DNA from: JBFWML01 sp050251635
GTDB lineage: Bacteria; Campylobacterota; Campylobacteria; Campylobacterales; SZUA-545
DNA length: 64,000 nt
Direction: 5' to 3'
Assembly: GCA_050251635.1 (NCBI GenBank)
Contig: JBFWML010000007.1
Location: 1 to 64,000, forward strand
Part shown: positions 25,536 to 33,381 of the stretch, piece by piece
Layout: every line of letters begins with the position of its first letter
How positions within the stretch are numbered: position 1 is the first letter of the stretch
The notes under the pieces: model-generated
What the model saw: only the letters and a program-made list of their open reading frames with translations
What the model was told of the DNA's origin: nothing
Database searches by the model: none
Made by a program: the position numbers and the translations under genes

Positions 25536-26853
25536 GCCGCGCCTCCAGAGTTTCGGCCATCAGCCCCGCGCTCTGGCTCTCGATCAGATCGATCATGCGG
25601 CCGGAGCGGAAGCGCAGCCAGCCGTGCAAAAAGAGCAGCGGCACCGCCACAATCAACCCCTGCATGGTGGTCACCAGCGCCTGGGAAATGCCCCCCGCCA
25701 TCAGCTTGGGATCCCCCGTGCCAAAAAGCGTGATCGACTGGAAGGTGGCGATCATCCCCACCACCGTGCCCAAAAGCCCCAGCAGCGGCGCAACGGCGGC
25801 GAGCAGTTTCAGCGCGCCCTGCCCCTTTTCCAGTTCGGGCAGCTCTTTGAGCACCGCCTCGTCCATGGCGGCGCTGAGCGCCTCGGGCGGGGTGGCGCGG
25901 TTTTCCAGCCACACCCTCTGCACGCGGCCTAGAGGATTGTTCTCTTTGGGTTCGTGCAGATTGTCAAGCTGCGTTTTCATGGCCCGATCGACGCCGTGCA
26001 ACCTCAGCGCCTGCCACAAACCAAAGGCCACGCCGCCGATGCCCAGCAGCAAAATCAGATACCCGATCGACCCGCCCTGAGCCATCCGCTCCATAAAGCC
26101 GGGCCGCAGGGAGAGCAAGGAGAGCACCGCGCCCCGGGTGGGGTCGATCGCCACCGCGGACGGATGGGCGGCCTTTTCAAACTCCTCGGCCTTTGCCCGC
26201 ACGCCTCCGGCGGGCTGAGCGACCGGGGTGGTCAGCAAACCCAGCGCGCTGTCGTAATGCAGGTATCGGCCCTGCGCGATCGCGCCAAAGGCTCCCAAGC
26301 GCACCACCTCTTGTTTTTTGGCCGTGCCGTCCTCGCCGATCACTTCGGTTTCAAAGCGCACGACGCGGCCGCTTTGGGCCATCTCCTCGGCCATCAGATA
26401 CCACAGTTTTTCCAGATCCGCCGCCTCGGGCAGCTCGCGGCTGGCGGCCAAGCGGCCCAGCCACTCCGTGCGGCCGGGCAGTTGGGCGCTGATTACCGAA
26501 TCGGCCGTGACCGCCTTGAACTCCCCGGCGTTTTGGCGCACCACGCCAAAAAACTCGCCCAGTGCGCCGCTGCGCTGGTGCAGCGTCTCCTCAAGCGCTT
26601 TGAGCTGCCGTTCGTTTTCATCGACCGTCGCGCTCAGGCGGCGGCTTCGGGCCTCCTCCCTGGCCAGCTCGGCCAGCGCCGCTTCGAGCATCCTTTTGCG
26701 CTCGTTGCGATCGGCGACAAAACGTTCCAGCCGCTCGCCTTCGAGCTGCTTTTCCGCGGTGCCGCCCTGACGGATTTTTTCCAGCAATTCATCCATTTTG
26801 TCGGCCTGCGCGATGCCGGCCAACAGACACAAAACCATGAGCAGCTTTTTCAT
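25528..26853 (-). CDS. ttpC: TtpC-like protein: periplasmic coiled coil plus MotA/TolQ/ExbB channel domain
   Basis: A 441-residue protein with a signal peptide (about 1-17), a long periplasmic helical region rich in E, R and K (about 20-115), a mixed domain, and a C-terminal three-helix MotA/TolQ/ExbB domain (about 262-441) with KLLAAVAPLLGLLGTVVGM and ALVTTMQGLIVAVPLLF. This matches TtpC of Vibrio TonB2 systems, an extra ExbB-like subunit thought to bridge to the periplasm. It sits between the DUF3450 gene and exbB in the canonical order. Confidence 0.88.
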   Translation of the reverse strand: MKKLLMVLCLLAGIAQADKMDELLEKIRQGGTAEKQLEGERLERFVADRNERKRMLEAALAELAREEARSRRLSATVDENERQLKALEETLHQRSGALGEFFGVVRQNAGEFKAVTADSVISAQLPGRTEWLGRLAASRELPEAADLEKLWYLMAEEMAQSGRVVRFETEVIGEDGTAKKQEVVRLGAFGAIAQGRYLHYDSALGLLTTPVAQPAGGVRAKAEEFEKAAHPSAVAIDPTRGAVLSLLSLRPGFMERMAQGGSIGYLILLLGIGGVAFGLWQALRLHGVDRAMKTQLDNLHEPKENNPLGRVQRVWLENRATPPEALSAAMDEAVLKELPELEKGQGALKLLAAVAPLLGLLGTVVGMIATFQSITLFGTGDPKLMAGGISQALVTTMQGLIVAVPLLFLHGWLRFRSGRMIDLIESQSAGLMAETLEARRG

Positions 26854-27590
26854 TGGGCATCCCTTGGCGCTTCCAGGGGCAGCGCAATCAAGTCGGGCAC
26901 GCTCTGCTTGCGCGCCATGCGCAGCGCCTTAACCAGCTCGCCGCGCTTGCCTGAATCCATGGCGTCATAGTGGCCCGTTTGCGGATTGAACCGTCCGGCC
27001 TCCTTGCCGTCCAGACTTAGGTAGTACAGCCCCACGCGCCCCAGGCGCAAAAACTCCGCCTGACGGCCGTCGGGCAGCGCGCCCGGGTAGGCTTCGATCG
27101 TGCGGCCGTATTCGTTTTCGATGGCGTAGGCCTCTAAAATCAGGCGGTATTTTTCCGCCACGGTCACATCCGCCTGAGCGAGCCGGGTCTTGAGCCGATC
27201 GATGCGATCGCGGCGCTCATCGGGCAAAAAGGGCACATCCAGCGCCACAAACTGCTCCAGCGCGGCAACCATTTTTTCCATCATGGGCAGCACGCTTTGG
27301 CTGGTCTGTTCGATGCCGCGAATCTGGCGGTCAAGGCTCTGCTTTTCCGCCTCTTGCGAAGCGATGAGCTTTTCGAGGCTGTCGTTGTAGCTCTTGAGCG
27401 CTTCGGTGCGGGCCGCGGCGCGGCGGTATTCGTCGTAGAGACGGCGGCTTTCGTCATCGAGCGCATCGATGCGCGATTGAATCATGGCCGCATCGTTGCG
27501 CAGACTCTCGACCTTTTTGAGTACCGCGTCGGTATCGGCGGCCCAAGCGGCGGCGGCTGCGATCAAAAACGGCAATAGCCAGCGTTTCAT
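26850..27590 (-). CDS. DUF3450 periplasmic coiled-coil protein
   Basis: A 246-residue protein with a signal peptide (about 1-17), a coiled coil (VESLRNDAAMIQSRIDALDD through about 110) and a C-terminal domain containing GTIEAYPG-like and VGLYYLSLDG motifs typical of DUF3450. This family is encoded at the head of TtpC/ExbB2/ExbD2/TonB2 operons in many marine bacteria. The ATG at 27590 has GGGAG upstream and lies just below a Fur-like box. It overlaps ttpC by 4 nt. Confidence 0.85.
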   Translation of the reverse strand: MKRWLLPFLIAAAAAWAADTDAVLKKVESLRNDAAMIQSRIDALDDESRRLYDEYRRAAARTEALKSYNDSLEKLIASQEAEKQSLDRQIRGIEQTSQSVLPMMEKMVAALEQFVALDVPFLPDERRDRIDRLKTRLAQADVTVAEKYRLILEAYAIENEYGRTIEAYPGALPDGRQAEFLRLGRVGLYYLSLDGKEAGRFNPQTGHYDAMDSGKRGELVKALRMARKQSVPDLIALPLEAPRDAQ

Positions 27591-27601
27591 CGGTTCTCCC
27601 A

Positions 27602-27620
27602 AATAATGATAATTCTTCTC
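27602..27620 (-). promoter_or_regulatory. Fur-like box upstream of the TonB2 operon
   Basis: AATAATGATAATTCTTCTC matches the classical GATAATGATAATCATTATC Fur consensus at 15 of 19 positions, including an unbroken ATAATGATAAT core. It lies 12 nt upstream of the DUF3450 start, where a bound repressor would block transcription of the whole energising operon. Confidence 0.65.
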
Positions 27621-27653
27621 AACATATTAGGGAAAAATTGCTTAACCGACTGC

Positions 27654-29036
27654 TTAATGGTTATGCATCCCCGTCGCCGCCGGCAGCAAAGCGCGGTAGA
27701 TTTGCAGTCCCAGATAAAACAGCCCCAGCAGCCACCCCGCGCCAAAAACCGCAACCCGAAGGCCCCCTTGGGCTCCCAGCAGACTCACCCGCCGCCACAA
27801 AATCAAGGCGCTGAGCGCAAGGCCGATGTACTTAAACAACCCAAAAACGATATGCACCCACGCATCGCGGCGGCTTGCCAGGGGCTGCACCGGGTCAAAC
27901 CCCAGAAAAAAGGCCTGATTAAATCCGTTGACGATGTCGCTGTAATAATGAAAAAAGAAAAAGCTGCCCACATGGAAGAGCGACCCGAAAATCATCAGCG
28001 GCGCGTAGGCCCAGCCCAGCTGCAAAAGGGTCTCTTCAAAACTTTTTTTCAGCAGTTTGGCCGCCAGCCACAGGCCGCCCAGACCCAACACAACCGTCGC
28101 GGCCAGCGAATAGAGCATCGCCATCACCCCCGTCCAGTCCGCGCCCGCGCCAAACAGCTCTTTTAGCGCGCGCCCCTGCACCGCCCACGGCAGACAGTGG
28201 CCGACGCTGGAGAACCCAAGACCGTGGTGAAACTGCATCGTCATCGTCGCCATCCACACAATCGCAAACACCGTCCACAGCTCAAAGGTTTTGGCGCGGG
28301 GCATTGGTTTAAAGAGCGACGAAGCGGGCGCGCGGGCCTCAAAACGCACCGCGTCGCAGGCGTGGGCGCACTTCATGCAGAGTTTGCAATCCTCCATGCT
28401 GTTGATCGCATCGAAACGTTCGGGATTGAGGCCATAGGGGCAGGCCTTGGCGCAGGCGTGGGATTTGTCGCAGTTTGCGCAGCTTTTTTGATCGGTCGTC
28501 AGCCACGCAAACCCCACGCGGCCAAAGGCGCGGGTCACCGCCCCGATGGGGCAAAACACCTTGCAGTAGGCCATTTTGTCGTAAATATAAAACAGCGCAA
28601 AGGCATAAAGGGTCAGCACCCCAAAAAGCGCGGCGGCGGCCCAGGGGGTTTTGTAAAAACCGGGAAAGGCGTAGATCACCGCCCAGTAGCCCAAAATCAG
28701 AACCGCCGTGCCGATCAGCGGCTTTTTGGCCCCCTGGGGCAGCGGTTTTTTCAGGCCGGTTTTGTTCAGCCAGCGGCCTACAAAACCATGGGGACAGACG
28801 CCGCAAAAAAGCGGCCCGAAGGTCGCCAAAGAGAGCACCATAAAAAAGGGCCAAAACAGCCCCCAAAACAGCGCGGTGGTCAGGCTCGGTTCACCCCGGC
28901 TTGCATGGGGGTGCAAAAACCCCCAAACGATCGCGTAAAAAAACAGCCCCAGCACCGCCACGCGCAGGGCAACCAGAAAATAACGGTTCTTCAGCATAAA
29001 GCCCAGCACGGGCCAACGGAACATATCGCGGGTCAT
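27654..29036 (-). CDS. Membrane polyferredoxin (NosR/NapH/CcoG-like 4Fe-4S protein)
   Basis: A 460-residue inner-membrane protein with about 9-10 helices. Conserved CGVCPHG and CKVFCPIGA motifs in membrane loops are the NapH/NosR hallmark, and two 4Fe-4S sites follow (CANCDKSHACAKACP and CKLCMKCAHACD). A His-rich C-terminus (GMHNH) closes it. It starts 9 nt after the TonB-dependent receptor gene and is co-transcribed with it. Such proteins pass quinol electrons to the periplasm; paired with a receptor it may reduce an imported metal or metal complex. No nitrate or nitrous-oxide reductase gene is nearby. Confidence 0.82.
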   Translation of the reverse strand: MTRDMFRWPVLGFMLKNRYFLVALRVAVLGLFFYAIVWGFLHPHASRGEPSLTTALFWGLFWPFFMVLSLATFGPLFCGVCPHGFVGRWLNKTGLKKPLPQGAKKPLIGTAVLILGYWAVIYAFPGFYKTPWAAAALFGVLTLYAFALFYIYDKMAYCKVFCPIGAVTRAFGRVGFAWLTTDQKSCANCDKSHACAKACPYGLNPERFDAINSMEDCKLCMKCAHACDAVRFEARAPASSLFKPMPRAKTFELWTVFAIVWMATMTMQFHHGLGFSSVGHCLPWAVQGRALKELFGAGADWTGVMAMLYSLAATVVLGLGGLWLAAKLLKKSFEETLLQLGWAYAPLMIFGSLFHVGSFFFFHYYSDIVNGFNQAFFLGFDPVQPLASRRDAWVHIVFGLFKYIGLALSALILWRRVSLLGAQGGLRVAVFGAGWLLGLFYLGLQIYRALLPAATGMHNH

Positions 29037-29045
29037 AACGGCTCC

Positions 29046-31145
29046 TTAAAAACGGTAGGCGTAGCTGGCCGTGACGGTGCGCGGCGATCCGGCCTTGTAG
29101 CTGACATTGCCGGAGGTGTCCTTGGTGACTTCGGCGGCATAACGCTTGTCAAAGAGGTTTTCCACCGCCACGGCCACGCGATGCGCGCCCCTTTCCCAGC
29201 GGCCGCTTAGGCCCGTCAGCCACGCGTAACCCTCGTATTTTTCGGTGTTGGCGTTGTCCATGTAGTATTCGCCCCACGTCACGCTGCGCACATTCAGGCC
29301 AAAGCCCGCGCCCAGCGCAAAGTCCGCGCCGATCATGTACTGGTTTTTGGGCACAAAGGGCAGCCGGTTGCCGCTGCGGTCTTCGTTGTTGGTCACCATC
29401 CCCGTTCGCACCGGCTCGGTAAAGTCGGTATAGGTGTAGTCGGTGTAGGCATAGCCCGCCTCCAGACTCACGCTTTTATTGGCCCGCCACTCCAGGGAAA
29501 GCTCGGCCCCTTTTTTGTCGGTTTCTCCGGCGTTGACGTAGGCGGTGACACCCCCTTCGTTAACCTGCGTAATCTCGTCCTTGACGGTCATTTGATAGAC
29601 CGACGCATCCAGACGCAACGCGGCCGAACGCCATTTAACGCCCGCTTCGTAGCTGGTGACGTTGGCGAGCTTAAGATCGGGGTTTTCCGTCAGCTCGCTG
29701 TCCGAAGGCAGCTGATCGCCCCGCGCGGCCTGCGCAAAGAGGCTGATATGCCCGGCCAGTCGGTAGCTCGCCCCGATTTTGGGCGAAAGGAGCGTGTAGG
29801 TTTTGTCCACCGCGGTCTCTTCGGGCGTGCCGAACATCGTATATTTTCCGGTGCTGTAGGTGTATTCGCCGTAATTGATTTCGTCCTGTTCGTAGGCCGA
29901 TCGGTCCATGCGCAACGCCAGATCGATCAGCCAGCGATCGGAGGGTTTGAGCGACTGGCGGCCAAAAACGCCATAAAGCAGATGGGTCGAGTCGGCGCGG
30001 CTGAGCAGATCGCCCTTGGTATCCGACAGGGTTTCGGTAATCCGGCCCGCAAACCCCGTGGCGACATCGGCGTAGGCGTATTTGTCGGTGTCGTTTTGCG
30101 TGGTGTAGCGCAGCGTGGCCCCCAGCGTTTGCGACGCCTCCATACCCAGCAGCGCGTGTTTGCGCGAACCCTCCAGCTCCAGACCGAAGTTATGCACCCA
30201 GTCCTGAGTTTCGTTGATCGCGCCCGTAACGGGGTGAAAATGTTTCCAGCCGTAATAAAAAACCTTCGGCTGCAGCGTCCACGCCCCGGCGGTCGTTTCG
30301 GTCCGGTTATTAAAATAGATCGTCTGCGAATAGCGGCCGGAGTGCTTGAAGGCCGAGTTGCTACCGGTTTGTTCCCCCGTCTCTTCAAACGCCTCAAACT
30401 GCGCCGCATCCATGCTGCCCGGAAGCTGCACGTTGCTGTCGGTATAGGCCAGCTCGGAGATATTCAGCGCGCCGCTTTCCAAAAAACGGCCATATTTAAT
30501 ACTGGCCTGCGTGGTATCAAATTCGTTCCACTCGCGCCAGCCGTTTTCGATCGCCCGGTGCGACAGCGTCACGCTCAAAGCGCCGTTGTCGCTTTGGAAA
30601 CTTTTGCGCAGGTGGGCGTTTTGGTAGCCGTATTCGCCCGCGCCCAGCTTGATCTGATCGCCGCTTTTGTCGAAGGGGCTTTTAGAAAAGATATGAATCG
30701 CCCCGCCGGTGGTGCCGGGACTGTACAAATCCGCCGGGCCTTTGGTTACTTCGATGCGGTCAATATCCTGCGTATCGACAAAATCCAGCTTGGTAAAACT
30801 GTCCGGGTCGGTCAGCGGCACGCCGTCGCGCAGCAGCATAATTTCGCGCACCCCAAAACGGGCCTTCAGTCCCGCCCCACGCAACACCACGCGGCCGCTG
30901 GCCGATCCGTTGGTGTTTTCAAACAACAATCCCGGCGTGCCCGAAAGCGCATCTTTCAGGCTGATGAGCGATTTATCCTCGAACTGGCGCGCCTCGATCA
31001 CCGCCACGCTTTGGGGCACATCCCGGGTGGCCCGCTCCTCGCGCGACGCGGTGATGCTGACGCTTTCAAGCTCCTGGGTTTCGGCCAGCGCCTGCACACA
31101 GACGCCGCTCAATAAAACCGCGCATACCAAACTGCCTCGAATCAT
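29046..31145 (-). CDS. TonB-dependent outer-membrane receptor
   Basis: A 699-residue receptor: signal peptide (about 1-21), TonB box region ESVSITASREE (about 26-36), plug domain with SLKDALSGTPGLLFENTN and RIEVTKGPADLYSPGTTGGAI (about 45-160), and a 22-strand barrel ending in YAYRF. The substrate cannot be read, but the genes around it (Fur-boxed TonB2 operon, polyferredoxin) point to a metal complex. Unlike the TonB operon, its promoter shows four tandem 11-bp repeats rather than a Fur box. It ends 9 nt before the polyferredoxin gene. Confidence 0.9.
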   Translation of the reverse strand: MIRGSLVCAVLLSGVCVQALAETQELESVSITASREERATRDVPQSVAVIEARQFEDKSLISLKDALSGTPGLLFENTNGSASGRVVLRGAGLKARFGVREIMLLRDGVPLTDPDSFTKLDFVDTQDIDRIEVTKGPADLYSPGTTGGAIHIFSKSPFDKSGDQIKLGAGEYGYQNAHLRKSFQSDNGALSVTLSHRAIENGWREWNEFDTTQASIKYGRFLESGALNISELAYTDSNVQLPGSMDAAQFEAFEETGEQTGSNSAFKHSGRYSQTIYFNNRTETTAGAWTLQPKVFYYGWKHFHPVTGAINETQDWVHNFGLELEGSRKHALLGMEASQTLGATLRYTTQNDTDKYAYADVATGFAGRITETLSDTKGDLLSRADSTHLLYGVFGRQSLKPSDRWLIDLALRMDRSAYEQDEINYGEYTYSTGKYTMFGTPEETAVDKTYTLLSPKIGASYRLAGHISLFAQAARGDQLPSDSELTENPDLKLANVTSYEAGVKWRSAALRLDASVYQMTVKDEITQVNEGGVTAYVNAGETDKKGAELSLEWRANKSVSLEAGYAYTDYTYTDFTEPVRTGMVTNNEDRSGNRLPFVPKNQYMIGADFALGAGFGLNVRSVTWGEYYMDNANTEKYEGYAWLTGLSGRWERGAHRVAVAVENLFDKRYAAEVTKDTSGNVSYKAGSPRTVTASYAYRF

Positions 31146-31173
31146 CGTTGCTCCTTCAACATTTGTAGGGGCG

Positions 31174-31179
31174 ATAATA
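31174..31179 (-). promoter_or_regulatory. -10 element of the receptor promoter
   Basis: TATTAT on the minus strand, 7 nt downstream of the last of four tandem repeats and 28 nt upstream of the receptor ATG. The repeats occupy the place of a -35 element, as in PhoB-type activated promoters. Confidence 0.55.
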
Positions 31180-31186
31180 GGAGGTG

Positions 31187-31227
31187 TGTGTTAAGTTTGT
31201 TTTAAGATTGTGTTAATTCTGTGTTAA
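31187..31227 (-). promoter_or_regulatory. Four tandem 11-bp direct repeats, probable OmpR/PhoB-family binding site
   Basis: On the minus strand TTAACACA, TTAACACA, TTAAAACA, TTAACACA occur with exact 11-bp periodicity (plus-strand units start at 31187, 31198, 31209 and 31220). One helical turn per unit and a following -10 element are the signature of OmpR/PhoB-family response regulators; Bacillus PhoP binds TTAACA repeats of the same period. Confidence 0.75.
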
Positions 31228-31230
31228 GTT

Positions 31231-32109
31231 TTATAGAACTGACACGGGCACATGGAAACTCAGATCAAAATAACCATCCGGATCAACGAAATGGTTCCGT
31301 CGGTAAAGGGCATAGGCCGGCAATGCTTTAGCCTCATAGCCGCTTGCAGGCAGCCAACCGTGGTAAACGCGGCGCATCAATCGCAAGACATCTCCGTAAA
31401 CACCGGTGGCTTCAAATACCGCATACAGACCGCCGGGGATTTCAAAATACCCCAAACTGCCGGGGTTCGCAACCGGGCTTTGAACTTCGATCGCCGCCAC
31501 GTAGCCACACTCGCTCAACGGCGTAATGACCGGGTTGTCATGATGAAGGCCGATTTGAGGCAGACCGGAAGGCAGATTGCGATCGATTGCCCAGGCCAAA
31601 AGCCTCTCCCACGTTTTGGCAATGCCGCGATTGTAGCCCCGGTGACGCAAGTAGTAGGCATGGCGAGGCGGCAGCTTGATCAACTTTGGCTCCAATGCCG
31701 AAAAATCCGCCTGTGAACGTGAAGCCGCTTCGCTTGTTTGCATAATTTGGGCCGCATAAAACTCAAATCCGCCTTGCCGCCATACCGAGGGACTCATGCC
31801 AAAGCGCCCCCAAAAGACCCGGTTAAAAACCTGATGGCTGGCAAAACCGCAGGCGGCAGCCACCTCTCCAATCGTCGATCCACGGTTGGTCAGCAGCAAA
31901 CTCGCTGCCTTTTGGAGTCTGATCTGACGCAAAGCCAAGGCTAAATTGCGGCCCGTTTCGGCCTTAAAAAAGCGGTGAAAATGGGCATAGCTAAATCCCT
32001 CCTCGGCGATGAGTTCCCGTAGGCTCAACGGCGAAGAAAGGTCTCGGTAAAACCTAAAGAGCAGATCATTACAGAGTCGGCGGTGTTCCGCCAGCGTTTT
32101 ATTTTTCAT
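31231..32109 (-). CDS. AraC-family regulator with GyrI-like effector domain
   Basis: The likely start at 32109 gives 292 residues; a start at 32124 adds five and further upstream codons would run into the divergent gene. The N-terminal part has two AraC helix-turn-helix motifs (LSLRELIAEEGFSYAHFHRFFK and STIGEVAAACGFASHQVFNRVF, about 20-115). The C-terminal part (about 150-292) is a GyrI/BmrR-type ligand-binding domain. This DNA-binding-first layout is that of Rob/TetD-type activators that sense small amphiphiles. It diverges from an aminotransferase gene it may control. GC is lower than in neighbouring genes. Confidence 0.85.
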   Translation of the reverse strand: MKNKTLAEHRRLCNDLLFRFYRDLSSPLSLRELIAEEGFSYAHFHRFFKAETGRNLALALRQIRLQKAASLLLTNRGSTIGEVAAACGFASHQVFNRVFWGRFGMSPSVWRQGGFEFYAAQIMQTSEAASRSQADFSALEPKLIKLPPRHAYYLRHRGYNRGIAKTWERLLAWAIDRNLPSGLPQIGLHHDNPVITPLSECGYVAAIEVQSPVANPGSLGYFEIPGGLYAVFEATGVYGDVLRLMRRVYHGWLPASGYEAKALPAYALYRRNHFVDPDGYFDLSFHVPVSVL

Positions 32110-32129
32110 AGCTAAAAATAGCATAAATA

Positions 32130-32144
32130 GTTCAAAAAATGAAC
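32130..32144. promoter_or_regulatory. Inverted repeat between the AraC-type regulator and the aminotransferase
   Basis: GTTCA-AAAAA-TGAAC, a perfect 5-bp inverted repeat in the divergent control region, next to a second small palindrome GCTA-AAAA-TAGC (32111-32122). Candidate operator for one or both genes. Confidence 0.4.
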
Positions 32145-32203
32145 CATGAATATGAAGCATTGAGGCGGACCGAAATCTTACGATCCGGGTAAAAAGGAGT
32201 GAG

Positions 32204-33274
32204 ATGAAACGGTCGTTCGTTCGCCAGATTTTAGAAGTCATCGGGAGTGATACCATCTCGTTTGCGGGCGGTTTACCCGATGAAAGCCTGCTTCCGGCCA
32301 CCGAATTGAGCCAATTGGCCGGTGAAGTTTTAAACGATCCTAAAAGCCTACAATACGGCCCCACATCGGGTCTGGACACGCTACGGGAGAAAATCGCTTG
32401 GCGCTATACTCGGGCCGGTTTTCCAACCTGTGCGGACGAGATTCTCATCACCACAGGCGCACAGCAGGGTCTGGATCTCATCGCCCGGGCGCACACCCAA
32501 AAAACCCTGCAAGTTTTTCCACCGGTTTATCTGGGCGCACTGGGGGTTTTTGGGCTGTCTAAAATCACCCTCACCTGTGAACACGGTGCGGACCTTGCAT
32601 ATGTGATGAGCGACTTTTCAAACCCATCGGGCACTCGGCTCAGCTTGAAGGAGCGCCAATGTTTGGCCGAAAGCCTGCAAAAAACCCGGACTCTTTTAGT
32701 GGAAGACGGCGCATACGGTGAACTATGGTTCGACCATCCGTCCCCAAGCATAGCCGCGATGATGCCAAAGGACAGCTACCATTTAGGCTCATTTTCCAAG
32801 GTGCTGTCACCGGGCTTACGTGTAGGCTGGGTGCGGGCCAGCATTGAACGGCTCTCGACGCTTGTCGTTATCAAAGAGCGGGCGGATTTACACACTGCAA
32901 CCCTCAACCAGCGACTGATCGACAGATTTTGGCAAACGCACGATTTTGAAGGCCGCTTGCAAACCATTCGATCGCATTACGCCCAAAAATGTGACGCACT
33001 GACCGGGGCCCTCAAACAACAACTGCCGGAGCTTGCATTTCAAAAACCGGACGGGGGCATGTTTATCTACGGCACATTTCCCGCCGGTATTAACGCCCGC
33101 CGGATGGCCTTCGCATCCTTGGAAAACGGTGCGGTCTTTGTGCCCGGAGACGAATTTTATTTTAAGGGGGGCGGTGAAAATGAAGCACGTCTGAACTTTA
33201 CCCACCCCAGCCTCGAAGAGATTGACAAAGGAGTAAAAATTCTGGCCGAAACGTTCAGGAGGCAGTCATGTTAA
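32204..33274 (+). CDS. PLP-dependent aminotransferase, class I/II (LysN/MocR-type fold)
   Basis: A 356-residue aminotransferase related to 2-aminoadipate aminotransferase (LysN) and to the enzyme domain of MocR regulators, but without the GntR domain. It shows ISFAGGLPDESLLP at the start, Y-GPTSGL-x-x-LRE for the cofactor site, DFSNPSGTRLS, the PLP aspartate in LLVEDGAYGELWF and the Schiff-base lysine in GSFSKVLSPGLRVGW. Natural substrate unknown. It overlaps a 37-codon membrane protein gene at its 3' end and diverges from the AraC/GyrI-like regulator. GC near 52% marks it out from flanking genes. Confidence 0.85.
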   Translation: MKRSFVRQILEVIGSDTISFAGGLPDESLLPATELSQLAGEVLNDPKSLQYGPTSGLDTLREKIAWRYTRAGFPTCADEILITTGAQQGLDLIARAHTQKTLQVFPPVYLGALGVFGLSKITLTCEHGADLAYVMSDFSNPSGTRLSLKERQCLAESLQKTRTLLVEDGAYGELWFDHPSPSIAAMMPKDSYHLGSFSKVLSPGLRVGWVRASIERLSTLVVIKERADLHTATLNQRLIDRFWQTHDFEGRLQTIRSHYAQKCDALTGALKQQLPELAFQKPDGGMFIYGTFPAGINARRMAFASLENGAVFVPGDEFYFKGGGENEARLNFTHPSLEEIDKGVKILAETFRRQSC

Positions 33275-33381
33275 GGGTCGCGTTCGTCATTGCTGTGGTT
33301 GCGGCCATTCTAACGGCAGCATGGCTATCCAATGGAAAGCAGGCACCGTTCTATGAGAGGTGGTTGTTCGCGCCGCTCTGA
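33268..33381 (+). CDS. 37-aa membrane protein coupled to the aminotransferase
   Basis: The ATG overlaps the aminotransferase stop by 7 nt and is preceded by a perfect AGGAGG (33258-33263) inside that gene. The 37-residue product has one hydrophobic helix (VAFVIAVVAAILTAAWL, about 4-20) and a short tail ending EPW-like aromatic residues (FYERWLFAPL). It runs 31 nt into the 3' end of the convergent helicase gene. Too small for family assignment. Confidence 0.55.
   Translation: MLRVAFVIAVVAAILTAAWLSNGKQAPFYERWLFAPL

Noticed and set aside
26000..26970. Long plus-strand frame opposite ttpC
   Set aside because: Antisense of the operon; no start signal and low-complexity composition.
29592..31115. 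507-codon open frame on the plus strand opposite the TonB receptor
   Set aside because: It is the antisense shadow of a well-supported receptor gene; its composition is R/G/A-rich with no domains or ribosome site.
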